Shown here: piece by piece, positions 36,201 to 51,000 of the stretch
Position numbering within the stretch: position 1 is the first letter of the stretch
Layout of the letters: every line of letters starts with the position of its first letter
Assembly (NCBI GenBank): GCA_017591395.1
Contig: WEDG01005302.1
Location: 131,501-195,500, forward strand
Origin: Schistocephalus solidus
Lineage: Eukaryota; Platyhelminthes; Cestoda; Diphyllobothriidea; Diphyllobothriidae
Direction: 5' to 3'
Length of the DNA stretch: 64,000 nt
Position numbers and translations under genes: made by a program
The notes under the pieces: generated by a model
Told to the model about the DNA's origin: nothing
Databases searched by the model: none
Seen by the model: only the letters and a program-made list of their open reading frames with translations

Positions 36201-38269
36201 CTCTTGATCTCCAAAACAGGTGGAAATCGTGAAATAATGCCAGCAGCCATTACGAAGTGTGATAATTAACGCGAGATAATGAGTTAATGAGAGTTAATGA
36301 GAGTATGATCGGTCCAGATCAGATAACGTGCTTGACTTTCCTCGATAAACAGCAAGGCGCATTTGAATATACAATTACTCATTAAATTCCATGTCCATGA
36401 AACTTTATTGGTTCTATTCCCAAAATAGGATCACTCCGCAGTGGTCTGCGCCTACTATACCGGTTATGGCACTCACTTAAATGAGACTGAACGCTCCTAA
36501 TTTAAGCCTGTCGTATTTAAATTTAGCTACCCCGGTTGGTTGAGGCAAATGTATATGCGCTATTATATTTTCAGTTACTGTGCTCATTTCGAATTGCTGC
36601 ATTATATGAGGAACAATGGTAAACATGACATTTTGCGGCAACCAAGATATAGATAACGTTTGACATGTACTCTTGAGCTATGGCATGAAAATCCAGATGT
36701 TTGTATTTTATTAAGAGGAACACTATCATGTCGAAGGTGTTTTTTCTCTCCTATGGGGCGTTCCTCATGAAAATGCATATAGATTTCATGTCATCTCTAT
36801 CACTGCATTTTATTAATTGATAACAAGATAAGACCAGTTTCTTGAACGGAAATCCACTTTCATGATACGATTAAACCTACCTTTTGGCTTCTTGTAAATT
36901 CAGTTTGCAGTCGAGTTCGGTATCTGCCTGGGTACTTAGAAAATAAGGCACACAGTTATCCCTCGTTTTACCGTGCTTTGACGTTAGTCAATTCATTTTG
37001 TCGCAAATTTGTAAATATAGCTAATAGAATTTGTTAAAACATTTTACACGCGTGTAATGTTGCATTTGACGGCAAATATTCGTTTTTAGAATATGTATTT
37101 TTTACGAATTGTTTAATACTATATTATCTAGTACATAAATGTCCTCAATGACACACGATATTTTTATTTGTGCGCAGTATATACTAGGTATGTTTACTGA
37201 GCGAATGTTAGTTAATTGCTAAGAGAATATAAAGGACGTGTTCATAACAAAGTAAGAGGGTTGATAAGGTCTTAAGATAGACATAAATAACAACATTATT
37301 ATATGGTTTTTACTTCGCGAAATTTTCAAATTTCGTCAGCAGTCTAAAACGCAAACTATATATATATAAACCTGGTGAAACAGCGTTATGCTATCCAGAT
37401 ATGCTCGACCTATTGCGCCTTATGGTTCAATTTAGAGCAGATAAAATCTGTCACCTTGGTCAAGGTAAACATGCAAAGCGGTGAACCTATGAATCCAAGT
37501 GAAATTGGAATCCAAGTTTCAGACTAACTAATCACCTTCGGCCAGATAGATATAACTCCAGGTTGGGAAATTCTGTATAAAAATTGACAAAAAGAAATCT
37601 ATTTTAAAAGTTATCAATTTCGTTGCGAATAAAAAACGCAAAAAACTGATACGGCAACCAAATGGTCAACTTAGAAAGTATGTTTCTGTAAACTGCGGTT
37701 GGCTATCTTGTATATCAAAGGCCATTTACTTTAACCAGATTCCCGCCAGCATTGGCTGCATCCATCTCAACAACACTTGTGAAATTGGGTAATTGGCATC
37801 TAAATCTTCTAAAATGAACATGTACAAAATTTTATGCACTCTGTTGGTGCTCAGTAGAAAAATAGCTGAGTAAAGGAGAAGCCTGTTCGAACGTTAGAAC
37901 ATTTTTTTCATTTTTCTGCGGGCAGCCTAGTCTGTGTAGTTAGATGGACAGTTTTGGCACGTGAAGGACTATACTAATAAAGATTGATTATTAATTTTTA
38001 TGACCCTGCTGGGTATGTTAGCTTTTAGCCGGTGTGCAATTCAAACACCTAGTTGCACAGCAATGTGCTCGGTCTCATATAAGACCTCCTCCGTATTTGG
38101 CAGCACGTGCCCTATTTGGGTTTCCATTTGTGTGCTCCTGAGCCGAACACCTAGGCACCGGCTTATTATCACCTTCGGCTAACCATTCTTCATAAATTGG
38201 TTGCGGAGATTTGGGTCTCGCATGCTCTTTTATTTGGCGTGTTGCAATGATTCAGAATCCGTTTGAAGG
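30201..38269. other. Gene-poor AT-rich stretch
   Basis: 8 kb with no recognisable protein domain, tRNA or rRNA. The longest open frames are about 94 codons and lack family signatures. Local items are an exact 9-bp-arm palindrome (35825-35843), a degenerate gagttaatga tandem near 36271-36303 and a short TA run near 37361-37372. Slightly GC-richer patches (for example 31,900-32,010 and 38,000-38,180) may be old repeats. Confidence 0.5.
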
Positions 38270-38884
38270 GTTTACATACACAGCTTTAGTATTAAGTATC
38301 CGGACGATTTCTGTGACGGCTAAATGCTGTGTGTTGTGTGTCGCTTTTCTATAAACTTTCGTTACAATACCATTAGGATTTTCCTTCATGAGTACATCTG
38401 AGAAGAGTAGTTAAGGCTCCTGTTCTTCTTCGCTCGGGAACTGTATATAAGGGAAGATTCCGGTTAGCAAGTAATGAAAGCCCTGCAGCATTGTTTGCCT
38501 GACGATAACAAATGTGCCGTCAACGTAACGAAGGCAAAAGACTGTTTCGTGCTGAATGAAGACAGAACCTTGTACGTTCTGTGTAGCCAGTTTTGCCACC
38601 AACCCGGAGACTTAAGAGTCCATTAAAATTCCCTTGATCTACTCATAGGTTTTTAAAACCAATGCTGAAGTAGGGTTTTTAAAAAATTTACCCAGCCTTT
38701 TGAGATGTTCACATTTGAGAGGAATCTGAGCCTCATTGTATGTTTCTTCAATTTTCTTATTCAAGATTTCGTACACCAAAGTCTTTGAAGTGGATGTGAA
38801 TGACAACGTCACATTAAAAGAAATCATGGTTTCGTTCGATTGAATCCTTGGCTCTGAGAGGTCAACGAAGAATGGAAAGGCCAA
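38270..38884 (-). pseudogene. Penelope-like element reverse transcriptase fragment, catalytically dead
   Basis: Read on the minus strand, 38884-38639 gives NETMISFNVTLSFTSTSKTL (RT motif A region, normally FDVTSLFTSIP) followed by an ETYNEAQIPL stretch. Then 38602-38411 gives LRYVDGTFVIVRQ and GIFPYIQFPSEEE. The region below 38411 continues as SDVLMKENPNG, then VYRKATHNTQHL, the segment after the FTMEEE block in PLEs. Motif A has Asn for Asp and motif C has YVDG for YVDD, so both catalytic aspartates seen are mutated. In-frame stops and frame changes separate the pieces. The palm C-terminus thins out before about 38270. A tRNA-like SINE copy lies immediately upstream on the same strand. Confidence 0.75.
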
Positions 38885-38949
38885 TCGAACTGAAGAAGTT
38901 GAATTGGCTTTGAGTAACTTCAGTTTTACAGATATCCACTTTACGGGTT

Positions 38950-39055
38950 TGGACAGTTTTGAAAATCTCGGTGGCCACGGTTGGATTTGAAACCAGGACA
39001 GCAGGGGGAATGTTTCAGTACAGCCAACACTCTATTCAACTGAGCTACGAGGCCG
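38950..39055 (-). repeat. tRNA-derived SINE-like element, copy 2
   Basis: On the minus strand it begins GGCCTCGTAGCTCAGTTGAA at about 39054, with a B-box-like ggtttcaaatcc at 38994-38983 and an accgagattttcaaaa tail. It is the diverged counterpart of the copy at 5320-5425. The two share the head, the gttggctgtact / gttagctgtact block and the C-rich centre. It lies about 65 bp upstream of a Penelope-like fragment in the same orientation. This could be chance insertion or part of a composite unit. Confidence 0.7.
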
Positions 39056-42000
39056 AATTACAGATAGGACAGTCTTTACCAAAATGACTGCCCGCAATTG
39101 GACATTTTGTTTAGGGATGTTTAGCAGACCATAACATCAAGCCAGAGTGGTATCTGTGCCATTCATTCATCGTGATCACATGTTTGTGCTGATATACTTT
39201 AAGTACTTTATTCAGGCGATCGGCTACTGTTTTGTCTTGTGAGTTCTGGACTGTTATGTAACGTACTCTGTTATCAAGGATGGTGTAAGCTTTCTCATTC
39301 TAGTCATATCGTTTCGTCACGAAATGGTTCATCTCTTACCAGTGGTTAGGATAATAATTTTGTCCTCCATCCTCGGTTCCTTCATAGCCTTTGACTGCCT
39401 TTTCTGACAACCAGTAGTCCTATTGGGATAGTTGTGGTTTGTGGAATTTATTTGAGGACCTACTATTCATGTTGTTTACACTTGCTTGTAGAGAATTTAA
39501 GGCATCATTTATTGGCACCCCGAAGGTCCTGACAAGATCGCGTTTCAGTTTAAGAAATTTACTGCCAGTTCATATTGCATTTAGCGGCCTACTTATCTTT
39601 TAGACTATTTAGCCTCAATAGTCAATAAATGATGGTGTTTGCTGATGCTGACCATAAAAAGTTGGAGCAAATCGTATTCTAAATACGTCTTATTGGTTAA
39701 ATTCCATTGTTTTAATAAGATTTAACCCTAGTTACAATTTTCATGGGAGCTTCATCAGCAAAAACACGCAGTAGGCTAGGAATGATGAATATCCTCCTAT
39801 GTTTCTGTCGATATAATTCCTTTGTGCTCTCTAAACATGCCATAAGGATAAACGTTTTGAGGTGAAATGGTCTCTGTAACTATACTATGTTAGTGACGAA
39901 ATCTGTATGCTGTCCCAAGCTGTTGAAAATCATGGACTTTAAGCCACTATGTTAAAAGATTTTACATCGGTTCACTATAGAAGCCGTAAAGCTTCAAATC
40001 CGAGAAAAGTCTTTAGCTGAACACATTTGAGTGTGACTATATGTCAAGAAAACACAAGAACTGGATGTAGCAGCCTCATGCATCCTTTTGAACCACAAAA
40101 GTCAGCCAACTTCTCACTTTAAACTAAAAAGTCTCTGTTAGAGCGGCGATAAGGTGCTTACCTGACTCTTCGTTCACGAATCGTTTGGCTAGAGCCATTT
40201 CACTGAGGGTGCGAGTCAAGCATAACAAATGTATGATTGTGTTTTTGATTCTACTCACCAGTCATCCTTTTTAATAATTAGAAAATTATTATTGCCATTT
40301 GATGGGCTGTATAACGTGGTAACACTCCAGTATGAAAGTGGAAAAGTGTAACTGTTGAATTCTCATTTATTTCAAACCATCAGCTGAAATCAACTTTTTT
40401 GTTGAAAAACAAATCATGCTAAGGCATATTTGGAAATTTTGATGCTCTTTCTATGTTTGCTCCCAAATTGTATTGTCAAATTGAGTCCCGGGGGTTAGCG
40501 ACAATCTTTCCATGTGTTAAAGAATTGTGAAGGAAAGATAAAGTTATGGATAAGAAGAAGAAGTATGAGAAGAAAAAAGGGAAAGAAGCAGAAAAGAAGA
40601 AAAAATAAAAGACTAAGGTTATCTCTAATGAAAACAAAATGTTATTTTCCGACGTTATGAACTCATGCTCATGCTCATCTTCAGATAACAAAGAACCACT
40701 CAACTTTAATATTTGCTTATTTTTACACTGTTTATTTTCGTACTTGTCTTGTCCACACATCATAATAAACATGCACAACCTGATACGCAGATACAGACTA
40801 CTCGTCAATGTTACACCTTTTTTTCAAACCGGTCAAATATTTAGCTTCACATCCAGCATTTTTGTACGAGCTACTCGACAGGGCAAAATGCGACTAACAT
40901 GCCTCCTGCAACTTGTGGACGGTTCTGCTGTGACTCTCAGTCCAGATATACACACTCTTTTTGCAGGTATCTTTGTTAAGTCTACTAAGAATGACACGCT
41001 TAGGATGCAGTATTCGCAGAATCCAGACGTCATGCAGCCACTTACCTATCATAATTAACAGCTCCGGTCTTCTTTGCCAGGTGTTGTTTTGCTGCGTTGA
41101 TTGCTTCTTCGTCCATATCGTCGAAGTGTGTTTGCAGTTGTCTATTCTAAGCGGGAAATTTGATTCACCGGTAATATCACTGGAGTTCGTGTTCGTCCGT
41201 GCCCTCCTCGCGTGACCAATTACTCAGCCCTATCTTTGATACTGTGGGGAATTTCGTATTTTACTCGTTCTGCAAATTTATGGCCTGTTGGAATACTTAA
41301 TTAGGTAAGGATATTCCATGCCACTAACGATGGCTCACTGGTTGCTTATATCTAAAGCACGTTTTGCTTGCATAATTAGGCTGCAGACTGTAAAACTGGG
41401 TCGATGAGCAGTGTTTGCGTTCGGGTAAACAATAGTGTATTGGTTCGTTGCATAATTTTTTTTAGTATGAGTGTATTTCATCAGAACGTATTTACGGGCT
41501 CTATTTCCAGTGCTCGTGTGTTTGCCCGTTGGCAAAGTTTACTTAGATTTATAGGATTACCCCTTCATAAACCGATGGTCGGAGGTTGGAGGTCCGTGAT
41601 GTTGACTTATGTTGTACAGCTTCGAATCTTAAAGCAAATATTTTTTTAACGCACTTTTCTTTTTGTGGTTTTGGATGGCTACCTCCGAAGCTCAGAATCT
41701 GTCCCTTGGTCATAGATTTTTCTGATCCCTGCTCTCAGCAGACTGCAATCCAGTTGCGTTGTAACGAGAACCCCGAGGAAATGTGTGTAGTCACTCACTT
41801 TCCTGCGATTGTAAATGGTTATCAGGAAAGCTAGTGTTGTTAATATTGGTAACGTCCTTCGACCCAAAAAGCTCACTGTTGACGAAAACATTGTCCACGT
41901 AGAAATATCAGGAGGTCAGGAAGAAATTTATACTTTATAATTCTGTTTTATCTTCTTAGCTTCGCTTGGCCACTTTAGAATTTGAAGAGCCAATTGAATT

Positions 42001-45000
42001 ACATTTAATTTAACCAAGAATTACGGCTGGTGATAGTCATTGTTTCCCCTGAGCATTAATTTTAGATGCGTTTTCCGGCATTGCTTCTCACTCATTGAGT
42101 AGATTTCTCGCAGGCCTAATGCGTGCTGCGCTGGTGTTGACCTGAAAATGGACATAACACCAAATGGCGCCGGGTCTTTATTCCTAAGAACTGCTTCGTG
42201 CCATAAAGGATAGGAGAAGCGTTTCACGGTGTGTTCATTATATTATCTGTGTACAATCAATTCGATAGGCAGGCAGCAGGCTGAATGGGGATGAAGATCT
42301 ACGGCTAAGACGGGAGGCAGTAGCCTTATGGCTTTGCATCTTTTGATAAGTCGTGAGGATCCTGCTTTCTAGATATTTTAACTGTTAGTTTTCCTTGGTT
42401 TTTCTCCTTTCCACAAGACTACTTTCCGTCCAGGCCTTTCATTTGACAAATAGATAGTGCAAGTATTTCAAAAATTTGCTTGTTAAATTTCTAAACTAAG
42501 GAAGAGCCCTTGTTTCTGTAATAGCTGGAAATGCTTGTGCCCTAGATATTGCAATATGTTTTCGTTTACTCTTGGCCCTTGCAAATTTTCAAGTAAAGGT
42601 TTGTTTTGAGTAGATACTTTCTAGTTGACCAGTTGGGTTTTAACTCCGCACAGGCAGTTTTCGAAGTTATAGTCCTGTCTTTTACAAACACCAGTGCAAT
42701 CCTGAATATGACTGTTTAACTGTCCTGTCCACTCGAATGGTGGCAAAATGGTCCATGTTCGCTTCAAAAGTTATTCATGCTAGGGGATCAAACCTTTTCA
42801 AAATCAATGAAACCCCAGCTAATGAGTGTTTCATGCCAAAATTTCTTGTAATGTACAGCTTCCTTTAGTAAAACAGCATAACTCTATTAAATAATCCAAC
42901 TGGACATTTACTTAGCTAAGTTGGGCTGCATGGGATAGTAAATATGCCTAAATAACTGTTTTTCTGATTGCTTTATGGTTTCTTTAATATTTTATAGCAC
43001 ACTAAATACAACCATCAAAATAAAGTCTCAGGTGGGTATGCTTCATTTTAATACCAAATGTATCACAGTAATTACTTCATCGGTCTTGCTAAACAAATCA
43101 AGTAGTAGCTTGCGAGAACCTGACGGACAAAAAGTCCTTCTTTCGCTTTCCATGCTAAAATATTTTTCTATAATCTAAAGCAATCGAAATGCCCCTGGAG
43201 AATTTTATCCACTAAGGGCGGTAATCAATGAAGCCAATCAAAACGTAGGTGCATGATTTTATAACCTTCACTTTTCTCTATAATAAACTGTTTATAAGGT
43301 GAGCACGCATGCATCAACTAAGAGAGACAGCTGTTTTCGCCAAGGCAAAATCCCACATTTGAACTCGTCCATTATCCTGAATTCTGCTAAACATTCTTCA
43401 GGATGTTCTGCTGCTCTTTAAGCTCTGTTCTGTAACGGGCAGTGCTGGACTTCTTAAGGGTAGATTGAAACAGGTACTTACATAAAGTATTAACATTGGT
43501 CGGCTGCTATTATCTGAAATTAGTTGCTGTCACTTTCCGTCGTTCGGCTATGGCATGCATGCACTTTGTCACCAACCCATCACAGATACCTTCTAGTGAC
43601 CAATAAACCCCGACCACCTTAATTTTTTTCTGACTTACGAGCCAACTAGGTTGGGTGGAAGTTTCTGCAGCGGCTTGATCATGTTAATTTTCCTCCTGTC
43701 TGTTACCAGTACATCTGACAATTTACTTACTATCATTTACGACTATTTTGGTCGGCAAATTTGTCCCAGGGTCGCAGTAAGTAGTGCAGACAAAGACCTG
43801 CCTACCCAACGCTGATGATGACGATAAAAATCGCATATCACCAGGGGAATTAATAATTGCCTAAGAATAAAAAGGTGTTGCTGTTTTCGGGACGTATCTA
43901 CAAGAAACTTAAAAGTAAATCAATGAATGGATCAGCATTCATTTTGATTGTAGCTTTTATCCGCCAGAAAATTAATTGTTTTCTCATTCGCACATAGCAA
44001 AGGATGATCTAGGCACTATTTGTCAATGGTACGGCTAATGAACTCTGAGTACAGTTGGTCGGAACACTTCAGTCACCCACGAGGCTAACACGTGAATTCA
44101 AGTTGTAATGATACTCAGGTTAATCAAGACAATGAATAAAATACTAGCTTTCTGGAAAAAGTTACGCTTCCGCGCAAGTTTTGTTGCATTCAGGACAAGG
44201 TTTTGATGTAAGGAAACTCATCGTTATGCGGCATCTAAGAAATGAATCAAGAAAATATAGTGTGAAGAACACTTTCCCTCTCAGTAATAGCCTAGTTCAG
44301 TTGAAAAGCAAGCCAGACCTCAAAGAAATTTCCAGTTACGATGTAAGTTGCAAGGCAGGATTTGCCGACCATTTGTAAAACCTTTCGAACGTCAAGTAAT
44401 AATTTGTTGTTTTATGCAACTAAGTGACCAAGTGACTCAGAAAGTAACATCTGAAATAACCCACAGAGTCAATCGCAAACAATGAATTACAGTTAACTTT
44501 GAGCATCTTAAAGGGGAACTCGATCATATTTAGGCTAGTAACAGGAAACAGTAGAGAGTGCAGACCCAAATTCCCAGATTGTTACATATTATTTGAGGAG
44601 AAAAAGTGTCTCTGAGTTCAGTGGATGCCTGACAATAACTGATTGGTTCGCACCAAACGTATGTTTTTCGAACTCACAGGTATCCATGCAACCTGTCAAC
44701 ATCCCACTGATTTGCTTTCTCCTGTGAGACCAAGCTAACGCAAGAAGGCACAAATTTCCTAACCGGAAAAGGTGACAACAAGGTTTTCTGTGACGTGAAA
44801 AGAACACGTTAACTTGCATATGATAACAACATAAAGTGGGGAAGCAGATAATAGCTATTCTTATAAACCAATACTCTCGCACAGTTGCAATCAGCCCGTG
44901 TAGACAGAATCATCAATTGACACAGTCAGGTCATCATCGGCAATAATACAAAAGGTTCAGAGACCCCACCGCGATCAAATTCTGTGCCAATTAACAGGAA

Positions 45001-48000
45001 ACTCTTGAAGGAGAAGGGCGGTGAAGGACAGTTTTGACATTTATAAATCTCAGTAGACATAGCTGTTTCTAGCAAAAAATAATTATAAAACATTCTTTAT
45101 TTGCGTTGAAAGTTCTTTGGGCAGGAAGAAATAAAAATTAAAATGGAAAACCCCATAACTCCATTAACTTCTTTCTTATATAAAATACAGATATTTCCGT
45201 TAAAATATTAACTTATTCTCTCCTGAAATTTTGTACCTATCATAACACAGTTTTCACTTTCCCCTGGGCATCTGTCTGTTGATACAACCCCTTTACCCCA
45301 AACGCCTAAGTACGATAATCCGGACGACAGGTTTTGTGCAACTCGATTTTTCCGACAAGTTCGTATTTTGAACAAGGTTTTTGTTGTATTTCATATTTCT
45401 GGTCAAAAAGTGAGGCATCTAACGAAAACCCTGTTCAAGCTAATCTGCAAAGGTCTACATAAAACCTCAAATTAATCTAAAAAATATCCCCTTTTTCGGA
45501 AATTCAGTTAGATCCGTAAATTGGTGTTCTTTGTAGGCTTGCAAGGTTCATTGTCAAAGAGACGGCAGGATTGGATGTCCAGCTATTTACTTTGCGCACT
45601 GTGTGCTTGTTTTGTTTTGCTTTAAAAGTATATGTTTTGCCATGAAATAGTTATTCCGATTCGCTTAAGCATTTTCCATCTGCTGTTGTCTCTTATAATT
45701 CAGTTGCAAGCGGTTAAGGAAGTAAATCTTACCATCATAAGTCCAGGTAGTTTTAAAACTTCACGAGAGACACTTAGAGAGACTGCCGACCTTTTTCTAT
45801 GAAGCAGAAGATCTAGACTTATTTCAAAAAATATTCCTCTCCAGAAAATGGTAAGGTGGATTGATAGATATTGCATAAACACATTTTATAATTTTAAAAA
45901 AGATGATACATTATAAACTTTTGACCAGAAGTCTTCGTCAGTCTTTTATCTGATTTGTTTCGTCGTCACAGTAAGGATAGTTAAGAAAACTTTTGAAATT
46001 TTCTCTAATTCCCTATTTCAGAAGAATGTTTGCGTGTCCTAATTGAGGTTTAGTTTTATTCATTTAATAACAGCATTTCCAAATGTCCATCTTGAATGAC
46101 GGTGTGCGACCTCTTTTGAAACTATTAATTTGTTAAACCTCAATGATCCTATCAATAAATCTACCATCAGTTTGGCTGGTGAGAACTTCTTGAAACAATG
46201 TATCCTATTGCTTCTGTTAAATATGCTTCATTTCTCTGCTCCATTTCCTATGTAGGAAATGGTGTAACCGGTACCTGAACGCTGACAACGCATCAGGTGA
46301 ACCAGAAGTGACTGACCAGGCATGAAAAACTATTTCACATTTATATCTAAATGTGCCCGGCTACGCATCGGACATGATGACCTGACAGTAGTTAGGCAGC
46401 TTTATAGATCAGTAATTACCCACGAATAGGTCAACTTTGCGGTAGGGGAGGCTAAAACCTACTGAGGACAAACAAATCTTCGGGCGCCGGGCTCATAAGC
46501 AAAATATAATTTGAGTTGATTGCAAGAAATATCATCCAGCTGACAGTGACCGATGTCATTTAATGTTAACTGAAATTCTGAAAAAACATTTTTGACTGGG
46601 AAAGGATCACCTAAGTGGGGCTTTCCTACACACTATTGGGCAGGATACTGTTAGAGATATTTCGGCCACTCACAGGTGTCGGATTTTAAATGCACTCTTT
46701 TTCAATCGCTAGTAAAGAGCACACTGAACCAACATTAACGTTTTAAATTGTGTGCATATTTTCCATTTATTTTTGGAATTATTTTAACTTTGAATTAAGT
46801 TTACAGAAAACCCGCAACAAATACATTTGCTTGTGCTCATTTGATGAAAATTCAATGACATCTTTAGATATAAGTATTTTTTTTCTATTCACGAGAAATC
46901 GGAAATCTGATCAGCTTCAGCGTTTGCCTGTATGTTTTGGGGGTAAACGTTGTATCCATTCAATATAAAGAAAAATATACACCCTTGCATGTCATTAAAA
47001 AGATACAATATTGGGCTAAAATACAATGCAATGACTGTGTACTATATTGTATTATGCACACGGTTTATAAATAAATGGGCAGATGCGGCGTCATTAGAAT
47101 GGACTGTGCATGGTCTTCAAAAATGTTTAACATTAATGGATTTTATCCGAGTATAAACTTGAAAAATAGACGTTATTTGCTAGTAAAGGAATTTTAAACT
47201 ATATTTGTGTGTATTTTCTCAATAAAATTCATTTGAATTTCTAAGGGCATCGAACATCGGGGAAATCTTCATGTTACTTAGATAGCATTTCATCGAGTTT
47301 TGTGTTTCGCAGATGGTTACAAACACACTTATTTAAAAGGTGACCCTCTTGCTTCATTTAATTGCTTCAAAATCGTGTTTTACGATAATCAATCTTATGG
47401 ACACACTTCAGTAATCCCTTCCATTCTAAAACCTTAACTTCAGTTAATATTTTACGAAATCAGTCCCTGACTTCACTTCAGCTGTTTTTAGATAGATGAT
47501 TTAAACATGTAAACGTACAATCACTTTCAGATATGTTATGTATCGTATAGTTGCATTTTACAGGCATTATGCATCATGTGTGCTATCCCAGGCAATAAAC
47601 GAGTGGGTTTTGGAATGTCCTAGTTTTCGTGTCAACCGTAATAAGACAAATAATATGTTTACAACGATAACGCTGATGGATAAATAATTTGGAAGGACAG
47701 GAGGTAAACAATGCAACCCTGTAAGCTGGCCATGTGCGGCGGGGTTCTCTAATTTTGTTTGACGGGCCAAAACACGAAGACGTGTTTACTGTATTGACAC
47801 GTCAATCTCCTCCAAAAGCAGAAAAACTGCCCGGGTTGAAGGCTTTCCATTAAACGAAAGCGCGATAGGTGCCTTGGGTTACGGATTTTTGCTTCAAATA
47901 TTGGACAGATTGTTGACCAACGATGAAAGCATTTTAAAAATGTTCAGTTTAAAAAATAACGCGTAGTGTAGCTTTACCTTTTTTGGAAATTAATTTCATG

Positions 48001-51000
48001 ATCAACAGATGCAGCTTTGAATGAAAACGTGAACTTAGATTGTAAGCAGTTCTGACTCAAACTTTCCCAGTTTTTCCTACTCTTGTGAAGATGATTAGCT
48101 TTCCAGAGTAGAGGAACTCATTAAATTTTTGACGCAGACCACCTTACAGCATTCCGATGACTGACGTTCTCTAAGACATGAAAACCCCTTTCTTTTGAAG
48201 TGCCATTCTTCTTAAATTTTCCCTCATACTCTACCAACGGAGTCTAGGTTTTTAATCGCGGGTTTGCCCTTTAAATAACGAGCACTAACTTCAACTATCA
48301 AAAAGTCATTTCTCCTATGTTTGTCTCTGACATATAATCGATTTGATTATTTGACATCTTTTAACTCATACATTAACAAGGAGGATAGTGACGGCGCCAA
48401 TTGCAAAAATTGCCTGCATTAAGACAGAGACTTTGGTCAAGTTTTAGTTAAGAGCTAAGGTTAAAAGGTGGTTTCTGTAAAGGGTGTGACAATGTTTCAA
48501 TTATATTAGTCAATTAGATGATGGCGCACTCAGTACTATTTGTAGTTTGGTTGATATCCGTCGAGAGGGTTAGGTTGTCGATCGAATGTTCTATTTAAAA
48601 TATGTAATATTTTAGCCATTACGGAGATACAGTATCGATTCTGCATGCTATGTATTGTAAAAAACAACAATGGGAGTGAGTCCCGTTAGCGATCGGTGAG
48701 TGCTCATCAACTTATTATGATATCATTAGATTTTTGTTAAGGACTATTAGAAGTGCTGCGTAAAATGGGGAATAGCGTGATCTAATTACTAGGGTAAGAA
48801 TACTTATAAACAAGCCTAATGTAAAAAACCTTCTGTCAACTTCAAGGACTGCGTGTTTGGTAACTATAATGCCAAACTATGTGAGCTTATAGGTCGACCC
48901 TAAATATATGAATTTTTGAGAATACGTAGGCAGAGGCACTAAACCAAAAACAGCTAGCCAGCCAATCGCGCACTGATCCGCCCATGTCCAACTTGAGCTC
49001 AGGCCATTTATCGATATCTGAGCCTCAAATGTTTCAGGTCCTCTGAAGACCTTATTTACATGTAAAATTTCAGACTTATCACTTTTACGACTTACATGCA
49101 ATTGGGCGATATATCTTAACAGACGTCGATAAGGAAAAGACCTCGCGAATGCATGCACGACAATGCCTGCTTGCTTCATGGACATGTCTGTCTAGATTTC
49201 GTCTATCATGTCGATAGCATTGATGTAAAATAGCCATAAAACTAAGAGTGCACCCCGTTCTCCTGCGTGAACGAGAAATTTGTGCGGACTCCACACTTGT
49301 AAGGTGCGGTAATTTAAGAAACATTTGATGGATCAAACAAATGATTCAAATGGTTTACTTTTTACGCTTTTTTCTGCAAATTTAACTTATGAATACTTTA
49401 ACCAATTATCATCAATCGTATTCGGGAATGAAGGTTGTATTTCCAAATTTTACTCTAGTAAAGCCACAAGACTCCATTTGATAATATTTAATGCAGTTGA
49501 ACTCATAGAGTTCACGAATTTCTATTGAAAATGCAATGACACTCAGAGGATTCATTAAGATGCAACTACTGACCAAAAAAGCCTTTTTAACAAAACTATG
49601 AAACATTTGATTTCTAGAGATCATTCATTGCCAGTAAATGCTACTTGACACGACGGTTACTTTTTAATCAAACAATCTATTTGAATTAAGTCAAAAACGT
49701 CAGTAGGTCAAAAACAAACTGAATTCTTAAGCACGAAGCTATAGTTTGTTCTGTCAGCCACAAAAGCCACACCTGAACGATAAATTTGCATTTTGTGAAT
49801 ATCTCAAAGATTTCTTGTGAGGGGATACACGAAGCCTCAATACCCACTCTCATGAATTAAATATTCGAATACCTTAACTTCGCACCACATAGGAACTTTA
49901 ACTCGAGTAAACTGAACCTCAACTTTGAAACCACTGGACAAGGTATCTGCACCATACACAAGTTACAAATATTTCATACTAATGTTGTCAAAATGTTTTT
50001 ATTTAAACCTGGAAGAAGGTCGATGTGGTGGTTACATAGCGTCAGATCAAAATTCAATGCCGTGATGTAGGTTGAAAGCGATTCATTTTTGTTTGTAAAA
50101 TAACACATATTAGCCTCGGCTGCCCCTATAAGAATGCTGTAATTTTGGCAATGGAGAGTGCTGCCTATTGAACCATGAGAACATAATATACACAATAATT
50201 ACTGACGTCTATTTCCTCAACGGTAAATAATGTCATTCAACGCGGACAATACGTTCTTAAGAAAACAACATAGCAGAAACGGTTCTTCTGGGTTATTGAC
50301 GCTTTTTTAAAATTATTTTGTAGAACCTGCAAAATGTTAGACCTTTCACATAGCAACATATAACTTGTTCTTAAAACTGAATGTACTGTAGTTTAATTGT
50401 ATTTATACATGAAAAATGTCCTCGATATAAACGAGCATTTATGAAAGAAAAACCAGTCTGTTTAAGTTTCCTGCGAACATCCTTTATAAAGGTTGATCAA
50501 AATTTAAAATTTCAAATAATCGTTTATTAAACATAAATAGTGATATAGAACTCTGAAATTTAGAATGAATTACCAAAGGCAATCTGTCGGTTTTTCGGTA
50601 GATGAAAGGTAATAATGAGAGGCAAATGTGTGTGCATTCAAGTACTGAACTCCATTTACCAAAATTTTGAATCGGTTTAATAATAGGTATGAACAAACGG
50701 AGGTTTTCATAAAAAAGGATAAATACAGTAGGTATTTAAAGAAAACTGATTGGAAAAATCTCATATTATGTCCCATCGTAAAATAACGTCATCTGGAAGT
50801 TGGTGTTGTTAGAAAGGGGTCATTAAAGACAGTTCAAGCTGTCATTGCCCTCAACGGTTGGAGGTAAACCTAAATAAAAATGTGTTAAGATGTCTTTTTA
50901 CGTTAAAAACAGGAAACAGGTTAGGAATTCTGATTATTCAACTTGACGTTTTGAATGGTTTTCAGCTAAAGTACAGTACGTCTATAGCTGAACGCAACGC

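Noticed and set aside
41028..41048. Shared word with 63410-63430 (cagaatccagacgtcatg versus cagaacccagacatcatg)
   Set aside because: The similarity does not extend beyond about 20 bases, so it is insufficient to call a repeat.
40639..41058. 139-codon plus-strand frame
   Set aside because: Overlaps the shadow of the polypurine tract region, has an amphibious composition with no motif, and lacks any supporting context.
48877..49336. Two overlapping minus-strand frames with a vague LINE reverse transcriptase look (for example VKIYRPI, FIYLGST)
   Set aside because: The motifs are in the wrong order and no catalytic YxDD block is present. I cannot support an RT call.
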